Of a stretch of DNA of 64,000 bases, positions 8,848-17,348 are shown piece after piece. Position 1 is the first letter of the stretch; each line of letters begins with the position of its first letter. The translations under genes and the position numbers were made by a program. Source of the DNA: Desulfocicer vacuolatum DSM 3385 (GTDB lineage: Bacteria; Desulfobacterota; Desulfobacteria; Desulfobacterales; Desulfobacteraceae); assembly GCF_900176365.1 (NCBI RefSeq), contig NZ_FWXY01000001.1:124001-188000 (forward strand). Direction: 5' to 3'. Below the pieces are notes generated by a model. It was not told the origin of the DNA and ran no database searches. It saw only the letters and a program-made list of their open reading frames with translations.

Positions 8848-10875
8848 ATGGCAGACGTAAAAAAAGTTAAAAAAGCAAAAGCACCCAAAGTAGCCAATCC
8901 ACTTGAGGCCACCATAGATGTGGCATCCCAGGAGATGATTGTCCGTGCCCAGGAATTGGGAATTGACACGGTATTTGACCGTGCCGTCACCATGAAACCC
9001 TGTGCCATCGGCCTCCAGGGAATTTGTTGCAAAAACTGCTCCATGGGTCCCTGTAGACTGCCCCTTCCCAAAGACGGCATTGAAGGCGAAGATACCCGTA
9101 AAGGTCTTTGCGGTGCCACTGCAAATACCATTGCCGCACGAAATTTTATTCGCATGATTGCCGGTGGTGCTTCTGCCCACTCCGACCATGGCCGCTGCGT
9201 TGCAGAAGTGTTCATGGCCGCTGCCAGAAAAGAAACCGAAGCCTATCAGATCAAAGACACAGACAAACTGCTCCAGATCGCCCCGGCACTGGGCGTTGAC
9301 ATTACAGTTGACGTTGACGGTGAAATCAAAGACCGTGACATCGACGAAATTGCCCTGGAAGTTGCAGAAGTGGCTCTGGCCGAATGGGGAAAACCCGAAG
9401 GCGAGATCCTCTACATGAAACGGGCCCCCGAGGCACTGTATGAAAAATGGAAAAAACTGGGCGTTCTTCCCAGAAACATCGACCGGGAAATTGTAGAAAT
9501 CATGCACCGCACCCACATGGGCGTGGATCAGGACTATAAAAATCTCATGAAACAAGGCACAAGAGCGGCTCTGGCAGACGGCTGGGGCGGTTCCATGCTG
9601 GCAACGGATCTCCAGGATGTTCTTTTTGGAACTCCTTATCCGGTACAGTCAGAAGCCAACCTCGGTATCATGAAAGAAGACCATGTTAACCTCATCGTAC
9701 ACGGTCATGAGCCTGTATTGTCAGAAATTCTGGTGGCGGTTGCCCAGTCCCAGGAGATGGTGGATTATGCCAAGGAAAAAGGCGCCAAGGGTATTCAGCT
9801 GGGCGGCATCTGCTGTACAGCCAATGAAATCCTCCAGCGTCACGGTATCCCAACAGCTGCCACCTTTCTACAGCAGGAACTTGCCATCATCACCGGTGCC
9901 TGTGATGCCATGGTGGTTGACATCCAGTGTATCATGCAGAACCTGGCCAATGTTGCCAAGTGTTTCCACACCAAACTGATTACCACCCACCCCATTGCAA
10001 AAATGGAACAGGACAACGTCATTCACATTGAGTTTGACGAAGCTTATGCCCTGGAAGATGCCAAGAAAATCGTCAAAATGGCCATTGACAACTTTGAGAA
10101 CAGAAGTTCTGAGGTAATGATTCCCCAGTACAAGAGTTCCCAGGTTGCAGGATTTGGCGTGGAATCCATCCAGTATCATCTGGGCGGAACCTTCCGCGGC
10201 ACCTACTACACCCTTAACGATAATATCATCAACGGACGTATTCGCGGTATTGCCGGTGTGGTCGGCTGTAACAACGCCAGAACCAAACACAACGACGGCC
10301 ACATCAAAGTTGTAAAAGAGCTGATTAAAAACGACGTCATCGTCCTCACCACCGGCTGCAACGCCATTGCCTGTGCCATGGAAGGACTGTTGACCCCTGA
10401 AGCCGCTGCCGTTCATTGCGGTCCCGGCCTTGCAGAAGTCTGCGAAACCGTTGGTATCCCACCGGTTCTTCACCTGGGTTCCTGCGTGGATAACAGCCGT
10501 ATCCTCCTGGCAGCCACAGAGGTTGTTAAGGCCGGCGGTCTTGGCAACGATATCTGCGATCTTCCCGCAGCAGGAAGTGCCCCTGAATGGATGAGTGAAA
10601 AGGCCATCTCCATTGGTCATTACTTTGTGGCATCCGGCGTTTATACTGTATTTGGCGTCACCCTGCCCACCTCCGGCGCACCGGTATTTCACAAATACAT
10701 CTCCGATGAATTTGAGAAAATCACCGGCGGAAAATGGGACCTTGAAATTGATCCCATCAAACATGCCCAGAAAATGATCGCACACATTGATAAAAAACGT
10801 GCAGAGCTGGGTATTGACAAAGCAAGGGAAAGGGTCCTCATGGATATGGCCGATCGTCAGAAACTTGAGGCGTAA
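8848..10875 (+). CDS. acsA: Carbon monoxide dehydrogenase catalytic subunit
   Basis: 675 aa, the usual length, behind an AGGAGGAGG ribosome site. The N-terminal cysteine series CAIGLQGICCKNCSMGPCR (from about residue 52) supplies the D- and B-clusters. GICCTANE, GVVGCNN, TTGCNAIACA and HLGSCVDNSR carry C-cluster ligands. The enzyme reduces CO2 to CO (or the reverse) in the cytoplasm and passes CO through a tunnel to AcsB, encoded next. The Lys-rich first 16 residues are an extension of the core. It lies in the operon between acsD and acsB. Confidence 0.97.
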   Translation: MADVKKVKKAKAPKVANPLEATIDVASQEMIVRAQELGIDTVFDRAVTMKPCAIGLQGICCKNCSMGPCRLPLPKDGIEGEDTRKGLCGATANTIAARNFIRMIAGGASAHSDHGRCVAEVFMAAARKETEAYQIKDTDKLLQIAPALGVDITVDVDGEIKDRDIDEIALEVAEVALAEWGKPEGEILYMKRAPEALYEKWKKLGVLPRNIDREIVEIMHRTHMGVDQDYKNLMKQGTRAALADGWGGSMLATDLQDVLFGTPYPVQSEANLGIMKEDHVNLIVHGHEPVLSEILVAVAQSQEMVDYAKEKGAKGIQLGGICCTANEILQRHGIPTAATFLQQELAIITGACDAMVVDIQCIMQNLANVAKCFHTKLITTHPIAKMEQDNVIHIEFDEAYALEDAKKIVKMAIDNFENRSSEVMIPQYKSSQVAGFGVESIQYHLGGTFRGTYYTLNDNIINGRIRGIAGVVGCNNARTKHNDGHIKVVKELIKNDVIVLTTGCNAIACAMEGLLTPEAAAVHCGPGLAEVCETVGIPPVLHLGSCVDNSRILLAATEVVKAGGLGNDICDLPAAGSAPEWMSEKAISIGHYFVASGVYTVFGVTLPTSGAPVFHKYISDEFEKITGGKWDLEIDPIKHAQKMIAHIDKKRAELGIDKARERVLMDMADRQKLEA

Positions 10876-10939
10876 TCCATACAGGGTATGAACCATTTCG
10901 TTATTAACATAAGCTAAATCCTCAACGAAGGAGGAACAC

Positions 10940-13153
10940 ATGTCAAAATTAATAGCATTTGCAGCTATTCAGGGTGGATATAAAGTCGTTTCAGAGGTTG
11001 AAGGTCTTTACCAGAAAGCATTACAGACTTACAATGCAGATACAAAAGTTGAATTTCCCAACACCGGTTATTTTCTGCCGGTTATTTACTCATTAACAGG
11101 TCTTAAGGTACAGACCCTGGAAGATATCCAGAAACCGCTGGCCTTTGCCCGGGGACTTCTGCCCCCCCATGTGAAAAGTAAAAATCACCTGCCCTATCTT
11201 GGACCACTCCTTGATGCCGGTATGGCAGGTATCATTGCCTATGAGATCAAAGAGGCATTAAGAAGTGTTACAGATCCTGAATTTTACTATCCCCATGAAG
11301 ATCCGGATCTGGATGCCGGTAAAATCTGGACAGGCCCTGCAGATGATACCATCCTGAGAAAAAGGGGTGTTGAGTTTGTGGATGGCTCCGCCCCGGGATT
11401 TGCCGCCATCGTGGGTGCTGCACCCAACCCGGAAATTGCAAAAATGATCGTGGAAGACTATCAGAAAAAGAGTCTTTATATCTTCTGTGCGGCCAACCAC
11501 AACGGTCAGACTGTCATTGAACAACTCATTGAAGCCGGTGTCCAGGTGGGTTGGAATACCCGTATTGTTCCCTTTGGTCCGGATATTTCTTCTGCTGTAT
11601 TTGCCCTTGGTTTTGCCAACAGGGCAGCCATGGCATTTGGTGGCGTTCAGCCGGGTGATCACAAAAAGATCCTCATGTACAACAAAGAGAGAATTTTTGC
11701 CTTTGTAAATGCCCTTGGTGATATCGGCACCGAATGGGGTGTGGCTGCTGCCGGTTGTGTTAACTGGGGTTTCCCGACCTTGGCTGACACAGATATTCCG
11801 GAAATTCTGCCCACAGGTATCTGTACCTACGAGCATGTGGTCACCAATGTTGCCCATGACGAAATGTGCCAGAGGTCCATTGAAACCCGTGGTCTCAAGG
11901 TTAACGTCACGGAAATTGACATCCCCATGGCATTTGGTCCGGCCTTTGAGGGTGAGCGCGTTCGCGGTGCTGATCTCCATGTACAATGCGGCGGCGGTAA
12001 GACCCAGTGCACCGAGCTTGTGAAAAAAGCCGAGATGAACGAGATTGAAGACGGCAAGGTTATTCTGGAAGGTCCCGATGTCACAGATCTGAAAGAAGGC
12101 GAAACCTTTCCCCTTGGTATCTTTGTTCAGATTGCAGGACGTGAATTCCAAGATGATTTTGAACCCATCATGGAACGCCAGATCCATCATCTGGTGAACT
12201 ACATCCAGGGCATCATGCACATTGGACAGCGTGACATCTCCTGGGTTCGTGTTTCCAAGGGTGCCATGGAAAAAGGCTTCAGCCTGAAACACATCGGTAC
12301 TGTGCTCTATGCCAAGTTCCATCAGGATTTCCAGAAGATTGTGGACAAGGTTCAGGTCACCTTGTACACCAAAACCGATGAAGTGGACAAAATGACTGCC
12401 CTGGCAAGGGAAAACTACCTTGCCCGTGACTCCCGCGTGGATGCCATGACCGACGAAGACGTAGATACATTCTACTCCTGCACCCTGTGCCAGTCCTTTG
12501 CTCCCAACCATGTCTGTTCAGTCAGTCCTGAAAGAACCGGACTTTGCGGTGCATACAACTGGATGGACTGCCGTGCCGCCTTTGAGATCAATCCCACAGG
12601 CCCCAACCAGCCCATTGAAAAGGGTGAATGCATTGATCCCAAGCTGGGTCAGTGGAAGGGTGTTAATGACTTTGTCAACAAAGCCTCCCGAGGTGCTGTG
12701 ACCCATTACAACTTCTACTCCATGGTAACAGATCCCATGACCACCTGCGGTTGCTGTGAGTGCATCGCTGCCATGCTGCCCTCCTGTAACGGCGTCATGA
12801 CTGTAGGCCGGGATTATTCCGGAGATACCCCCTGCGGTATGAAGTTCACCACCCTTGCCGGTGTCATGGGCGGTGGCGCATCCTCTCCCGGATTTGTGGG
12901 TCATTCCAAACATAACATTACCCAGGGAAAATTTATACTGGGTGACGGTGGCCTGTTGAGAATGGTGTGGATGCCCAAGATGCTGAAAGAAGAACTCAAA
13001 GATCGTATCGTTGCCAGAGGCGAGGCCATGGGTGTACCCGATCTCTACGACAAAATTGCCGATGAAAGCGTTGGTATCACCGAAGAAGAGATCCTTCCCT
13101 TCCTCGAAGAGAAAGGACACCCGGCACTGAGCATGGACCCACTGATTGGATAA
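10940..13153 (+). CDS. acsB: Acetyl-CoA synthase (CO dehydrogenase/acetyl-CoA synthase beta-type subunit)
   Basis: 737 aa, close to the bacterial full-length form with three domains. GAAGGAGG stands before the ATG. The C-terminal domain has the A-cluster cysteines: CTLCQSFAPNHVC and GLCGAYNWMDC near residues 514-545, and TTCGCCECI near residue 600. The N-terminal domain, which docks on AcsA, is present. It condenses CO, the methyl group from AcsCD and CoA into acetyl-CoA. A stem-loop at 13166-13204 separates it from acsC. Confidence 0.97.
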   Translation: MSKLIAFAAIQGGYKVVSEVEGLYQKALQTYNADTKVEFPNTGYFLPVIYSLTGLKVQTLEDIQKPLAFARGLLPPHVKSKNHLPYLGPLLDAGMAGIIAYEIKEALRSVTDPEFYYPHEDPDLDAGKIWTGPADDTILRKRGVEFVDGSAPGFAAIVGAAPNPEIAKMIVEDYQKKSLYIFCAANHNGQTVIEQLIEAGVQVGWNTRIVPFGPDISSAVFALGFANRAAMAFGGVQPGDHKKILMYNKERIFAFVNALGDIGTEWGVAAAGCVNWGFPTLADTDIPEILPTGICTYEHVVTNVAHDEMCQRSIETRGLKVNVTEIDIPMAFGPAFEGERVRGADLHVQCGGGKTQCTELVKKAEMNEIEDGKVILEGPDVTDLKEGETFPLGIFVQIAGREFQDDFEPIMERQIHHLVNYIQGIMHIGQRDISWVRVSKGAMEKGFSLKHIGTVLYAKFHQDFQKIVDKVQVTLYTKTDEVDKMTALARENYLARDSRVDAMTDEDVDTFYSCTLCQSFAPNHVCSVSPERTGLCGAYNWMDCRAAFEINPTGPNQPIEKGECIDPKLGQWKGVNDFVNKASRGAVTHYNFYSMVTDPMTTCGCCECIAAMLPSCNGVMTVGRDYSGDTPCGMKFTTLAGVMGGGASSPGFVGHSKHNITQGKFILGDGGLLRMVWMPKMLKEELKDRIVARGEAMGVPDLYDKIADESVGITEEEILPFLEEKGHPALSMDPLIG

Positions 13154-13165
13154 ACAACAGAATAA

Positions 13166-13204
13166 CCGTGCTGCGGGTCTGCCCCACCATAACCGGCAGC
13201 ACGG
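13166..13204 (+). promoter_or_regulatory. Intergenic stem-loop between acsB and acsC
   Basis: CCGTGCTGC pairs perfectly with GCAGCACGG across a 21-base loop, followed at some distance by TTTTTT. It could be a partial terminator or an mRNA stability/processing element. Confidence 0.55.
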
Positions 13205-13236
13205 ATACTCATATTTTTTGAAAAAAGGAGAGAACA

Positions 13237-14577
13237 ATGGCATTAACCGGTATTCAGATCTTCAAACTCCTTCCCAAGACCAATTGTAAGGAGTGCGGTG
13301 TTCCCACCTGTCTTGCGTTTGCCATGAACCTGGCATCGGGCAAGGCAGAGCTTGACAGCTGCCCCTATGTGTCCGATGAAGCAAGGGAAAAACTGGCCGA
13401 AGCATCTGCTCCTCCCATCCGTCCCGTAAAACTGGGTAAGGGTGTTCGCCAGACCACAACCGGTGGCGAAACCGTTCTTTACAGACATGAAAAGACTTTC
13501 TTTAACCCCACCATTCTTGCCGGTACCGTGGCATCGGACATTGCGGCTGCCGACCTTGAACAAAAACTGAAAATATACAATGCCTTTCAATACGAGCGGG
13601 TAGGACTGAACTTAAGACCTGAACTGCTTGTGGTAAAAGATGCAGGTGCCGGTGCCGACGCCTTTGCCGCCACGGCAAAATGCATTGCAGAAACCTCGGA
13701 ATTCAACCTGGTTCTCATGACTGAAGATCTGGATGTCATGAAAGCCGGTATTGCAGCCGCCGGTTTTAAACGGCCCCTGCTCTACGCTGCCACAGAAGCC
13801 AATGTTGATGACATGGGTGCCCTTGCCAAAGAAAACGATCTGCCCCTGGCCGTGAAAGCCGATTCCATTGACGCGTTGATGCCCCTCACCGAAAAACTCA
13901 CAGGCATGGGATTAAAAGACCTTGTCATTGATTCCGGTGCCCGGGAAATCAAACAAGCCCTGGAAGATCAGGTGGGCATCCGTCGTGCCGCCCTCAAGGC
14001 CGGCAACAAGGCCCTTGGCTTTCCCACCATTACCTTTCCCTGTGAAATGGCTTCCAACCTTGACATGGAAACCGTTATTGCCGCCATGTTTGTGGCCAAA
14101 TACGGCGGAATTGTGGTGATGTCAGACTTTGCTGCTGAATCTTTATTCCCGCTGCTCCTGGAAAGACTCAATATTTTCACCGATCCCCAGCGTCCCATGA
14201 CCGTCACCGAAGGTATCTTTGAAATCGGTAATCCCGATGAAAATTCACCGGTTGTTGTCACCACCAACTTTGCCCTGACCTATTTCATCGTATCCGGTGA
14301 AATTGAAGGCAGCAAGGTTCCCTGCTGGCTGCTCATCAAAGATTCCGAAGGTCTTTCCGTTCTCACGGCCTGGGCTGCCGGTAAATTTGGCGGTGATGAT
14401 GTGGGTATGTTCGTTAAAAAATGCGGTATCATGGACAAGGTGAAACACACCGAGCTGATCATCCCCGGTTATGCTGCAGCCATTGCCGGTGATGTTGAAG
14501 AAGAACTTCCCGGATGGACCATCACTGTGGGTCCCAGGGAAGCGGCCCATCTTCCTGCATTTCTTAAAACCAAATAA
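13237..14577 (+). CDS. acsC: Corrinoid iron-sulfur protein large subunit
   Basis: 446 aa, the family length. The N-terminal [4Fe-4S] domain shows TNCKECGVPTC and DSCPY (Cys near residues 17, 20, 25 and 42). A TIM-barrel follows, then the C-terminal B12-binding domain. It holds the cobamide that accepts the methyl group from AcsE, and its cluster reduces Co(II). GGAGAG precedes the ATG. It pairs with AcsD, encoded at the other end of the operon, so the two subunits are separated by acsA and acsB. Confidence 0.96.
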   Translation: MALTGIQIFKLLPKTNCKECGVPTCLAFAMNLASGKAELDSCPYVSDEAREKLAEASAPPIRPVKLGKGVRQTTTGGETVLYRHEKTFFNPTILAGTVASDIAAADLEQKLKIYNAFQYERVGLNLRPELLVVKDAGAGADAFAATAKCIAETSEFNLVLMTEDLDVMKAGIAAAGFKRPLLYAATEANVDDMGALAKENDLPLAVKADSIDALMPLTEKLTGMGLKDLVIDSGAREIKQALEDQVGIRRAALKAGNKALGFPTITFPCEMASNLDMETVIAAMFVAKYGGIVVMSDFAAESLFPLLLERLNIFTDPQRPMTVTEGIFEIGNPDENSPVVVTTNFALTYFIVSGEIEGSKVPCWLLIKDSEGLSVLTAWAAGKFGGDDVGMFVKKCGIMDKVKHTELIIPGYAAAIAGDVEEELPGWTITVGPREAAHLPAFLKTK

Positions 14578-14588
14578 CCCCGGATAAA

Positions 14589-14627
14589 ATCAAAAGGGAA
14601 AAAAGGACCTCTTTTTTCCCTTTTGAT
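14589..14627. terminator. Perfect 17-bp hairpin after acsC
   Basis: ATCAAAAGGGAAAAAAG and its exact complement flank a 5-base loop. The downstream arm itself carries a T6 run. No U-run follows, so it may act as a leaky terminator, attenuator or RNA-stability hairpin between acsC and acsE. Confidence 0.6.
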
Positions 14628-14700
14628 CTATCCTGTTGATCCATCATAACCCATTTTTTTAACCTGAAAAAATCACTTTTAAACCTGAAAGGAAGACACT

Positions 14701-15606
14701 ATGATACTTTTCGGAGAAAGTCTGAATGTTATCTCCAATGTCATTGGTAAAGAGTTCAAAGAGGCGGATCCTGCCAAGCGGAACCCTGAGCCCATCCAGA
14801 AAGAGGTCATCATGCAGAAGGAAAAGGGCATGGATTATATTGACATCAACCTGGGACCGGCAAAAAAATTCGGTACAGAGCTCATGCCCTGGGTGGTCAA
14901 TGTTGTTCAGGAAGCCGTCCCCGGCATGCCTTTATTACTGGACTCCTCCAACATAGATGCCATTGAAGCAGGACTTAAAGTGGCAAAACCCGCTGACAAG
15001 CCCCACATTGTCAATTCCATCATGGCACGGCCGGAAAGATACGAAAAAATGGTTCCCATGACTGCCCAGTACGATGCGGACTTTGTGGCATTGATGTGGG
15101 GTCCTGAAGGACTTCCCAGGGACGAAAATGAACGTGCAGCCCTTGCTGTGGAACTGCTCTACTTTGCCAATGAAGCAGGCATTCCCAATGAAAAGATCTG
15201 GGTGGACGGTATTGTTACTCCGGTGAATATCCAGCAGCCCCAGGCCATCAGCCTCATGGAATTCCAGGGCATGCTCCAGGACATTGCTCCGGGTGCCAAA
15301 AGCACCTGCGGTCTGTCCAATATTTCCAATGGGCCGCCAAATCACCTGCGTCCCATTTTGAACCAGACTTACATGGTCATGCTGCAAAAATACGGCATGG
15401 AATCAGTTATTTCCGATCCCCTGGATGAGCAGCTCACTGCCATTGCCAAGGGCCAGCGCCAGGATATTGTTGACCTTGTTTACGGCATCATGGACGGCAA
15501 CCAGCCGGATATGGCATCTCTTAGCAAAGAGCTTGCAGATTATGCAAAAACCGTCAATGTCATCCTGGGCAACACCCTTTATTCAGATTCATGGCTTGAG
15601 CTGTAA
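14701..15606 (+). CDS. acsE: Methyl-THF:corrinoid iron-sulfur protein methyltransferase
   Basis: 301 aa; the family is usually about 262-270, so it carries a modest extension. It starts at an ATG preceded by AAAGGAAG. The pterin-binding TIM barrel is recognised by GESLNVIS at the N-terminus, the YIDINLGPAKK segment, LLLDSSNIDAIEAGL, and TCGLSNISNGPP. It transfers the methyl group from methyl-THF (made by MetF, also in this window) to Co(I) of AcsCD. It ends the main acs transcript: a strong terminator begins 28 bases past its stop. Confidence 0.93.
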   Translation: MILFGESLNVISNVIGKEFKEADPAKRNPEPIQKEVIMQKEKGMDYIDINLGPAKKFGTELMPWVVNVVQEAVPGMPLLLDSSNIDAIEAGLKVAKPADKPHIVNSIMARPERYEKMVPMTAQYDADFVALMWGPEGLPRDENERAALAVELLYFANEAGIPNEKIWVDGIVTPVNIQQPQAISLMEFQGMLQDIAPGAKSTCGLSNISNGPPNHLRPILNQTYMVMLQKYGMESVISDPLDEQLTAIAKGQRQDIVDLVYGIMDGNQPDMASLSKELADYAKTVNVILGNTLYSDSWLEL

Positions 15607-15634
15607 TCGCTTTTGCCTGAAAACGTAGGACAAG

Positions 15635-15667
15635 ACCTCTCCCTGGCAAAGGGAGAGGTTTTTACTT
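15635..15667 (+). terminator. Rho-independent terminator after acsE
   Basis: ACCTCTCCCT and AGGGAGAGGT form a perfect 10-bp stem with a short loop, followed by TTTTT. The next ORF begins almost on top of it, so read-through probably feeds the small ORF and cooC. Confidence 0.88.
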
Positions 15668-15679
15668 TTGGGAAATCTT

Positions 15680-15979
15680 ATGGAACCGGACAAAACAATA
15701 AAAAATCAGTGGGTTCATGTGGTGATTCAAAACCCCGGCACACCGGGGGAAGAACTCATGGGCTATGGCACCGAACAGATACCGGAACCTTTTATTCCGG
15801 CCTTTACCACCCGGGAGGAAGCCCAGGCCTGTTTTTTAATGATGCCCAAGGATATCATGAACAAAAAATATGAAGTCCATGCCATCTTAAAAGAGGATCT
15901 CATTGAACAGGCCCGGACAAACGGGTTTAGAGTTTTTCTGATGGATGATAAAAGCAGTATCAAAGAAGAATTGTGTTAA
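15680..15979 (+). CDS. Small conserved-looking protein between acsE and cooC
   Basis: 99 aa from the ATG at 15680 (weak GGGA 5 bases upstream; a TTG 12 bases earlier is an alternative). No signal peptide or Cys motif. Alternating strands and helices are suggested by WVHVVIQNPGTPGEELMGYG, AFTTREEAQACFLMMP and YEVHAILKEDLIEQ, with a final FRVFLMDD strand. The gene begins immediately after the acsE terminator and ends 12 bases before cooC, so it is probably co-transcribed with cooC. A role in CODH/ACS maturation is a guess from position only. Confidence 0.75.
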   Translation: MEPDKTIKNQWVHVVIQNPGTPGEELMGYGTEQIPEPFIPAFTTREEAQACFLMMPKDIMNKKYEVHAILKEDLIEQARTNGFRVFLMDDKSSIKEELC

Positions 15980-15991
15980 GGGGAGAAATCA

Positions 15992-16771
15992 ATGAGTTTA
16001 AAACTGGCCATCGGCGGTAAAGGCGGGGTTGGTAAAACAACCATCACATCTCTGCTTGCCAGATGTATTGCACACCTGGATAAAGAAAACAGCGTCATTG
16101 CAATTGATGCCGATCCCGTGGCCAATCTGGCTGCAGGCTTAGGCATTCCTGAAGACACCCCCATCACCCCCATATCCGAACTGTCCGACCTCATTGCAGA
16201 GCGCACCGGGGCAAAACCGGGAACCATGGGGGGATTTTTCACACTCAATCCCAAGGTGGATGATATCCCCGATCGATTTTCCCTGGAACGGGACGGGGTG
16301 AAACTGCTGGTCATGGGCACTGTACAAAGCGGCGGTTCCGGCTGCATATGCCCGGAGAGCACCATTTTAAAAGCCCTGATGAACCATCTGGTTCTGGCCA
16401 GAAATGAAATTGTGGTCATGGACATGGAAGCCGGGGTGGAGCACTTAGGTCGCGGCACATCAGGCTCCATGGATGCCCTGGTGGTGGTGGTCAACCCTGG
16501 AAAAAGAAGCCGTGTGGCTGCCGAGAAAATCAGAAAACTGGGCCATGACATTGGAATTAAAAGGGTGGTGGTACTGGGAAACCGGGTGGCATCACCTGAA
16601 GATGAAGCCTTGATAAGAGAATCCCTTTCCGACTATGAAATCATCGGATGCCTGCCGGAAATGGAAGAAATTGCCATGTCCGACCGCAGGGGCGTCCGAC
16701 CCTACGAAGACATTTCCAAGGCTCCTGAAGCCTTGATGGACATTGCCAGAAAATTCATGGCCCTGGTGTAA
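15992..16771 (+). CDS. cooC: CooC/AcsF-type CODH/ACS maturation ATPase (second copy)
   Basis: 259 aa, AGGGGAG before the ATG. Deviant Walker A GKGGVGKTT starts at about residue 8, AIDADPVANLAAG follows, and the metal-binding Cys pair GCIC is near residue 115. MDMEAGVEHLGRGT is the Walker B/switch II region. The family inserts nickel into CODH (CooC) or ACS (AcsF); position at the end of the acs operon supports either. The stop codon TAA runs straight into a type 1 repeat. It differs clearly in sequence from the copy near position 1.5 kb. Confidence 0.93.
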   Translation: MSLKLAIGGKGGVGKTTITSLLARCIAHLDKENSVIAIDADPVANLAAGLGIPEDTPITPISELSDLIAERTGAKPGTMGGFFTLNPKVDDIPDRFSLERDGVKLLVMGTVQSGGSGCICPESTILKALMNHLVLARNEIVVMDMEAGVEHLGRGTSGSMDALVVVVNPGKRSRVAAEKIRKLGHDIGIKRVVVLGNRVASPEDEALIRESLSDYEIIGCLPEMEEIAMSDRRGVRPYEDISKAPEALMDIARKFMALV

Positions 16772-17310
16772 CCGCCATGGGCAGATCTTACTCTGATCTC
16801 GATCTGCCCACAACAAAGATAGAAACTTGCCCCTGATTGACGGGAAGTTTCTTATAACTGCCATGGGCAGACCTTGTTCTGATCTCGTTCTGCCCACAAC
16901 GAAGCATGAAAGATTGATAGGTCTATCTACTCTTTCATATAAAAATGGTCATGTCCTGCCGAACACAACGAATATAGGGTCGTAGACGCGGAGCCAAATG
17001 GTATCATGCCGCCTCCCCCGACGGGCAATGGGCCCGGGCCGGAACTGTAGACAGCTCAATTGCCCGGTTCCTATTGCCCGTCGGGGGAGGCTCTGCTGAG
17101 GTTAACTTGGAGGATACCTTTTCAAATAACCGCCACGGGCGGACCGTATTCTGATCCGGCTCTGCCTTAGCTTGCCTTGAGACTGCCTTTTCATATAACT
17201 GCCACGGGCAGACCGTATTCTGATCCGGTTCTGCCCACAACAAAGCTTGAAATACGCCCCTGATTTGCGGAGTATTTCATATAAACGGCCATGGGCAGAT
17301 CATATTGGGA
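16769..17310 (+). repeat. Composite repeat cluster, copy D (several type 1 units, spacer, type 2 hairpin)
   Basis: In order: type 1 (16769-16857), type 1 variant with a GAAAGA...TCTTTC second hairpin (16857-16943), spacer with CCTGCCGAACACAACGAATATA and CGTAGACGCGGAGCC, type 2 hairpin with a perfect 19-bp stem (17011-17029 with 17073-17091), a partial and a full type 1 (17126-17284), and a fragment. The array fills the whole gap between the convergent cooC and nuoF-like genes. Confidence 0.85.
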
Positions 17311-17348
17311 ACCTGACCCGCCCTTGGAAATTTCATCGTAAAAGCAAA

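Noticed and set aside
16981-17100. Type 2 hairpin as an ordinary terminator
   Set aside because: No T-run follows, the loop is conserved in sequence, and copies occur away from gene ends as well.
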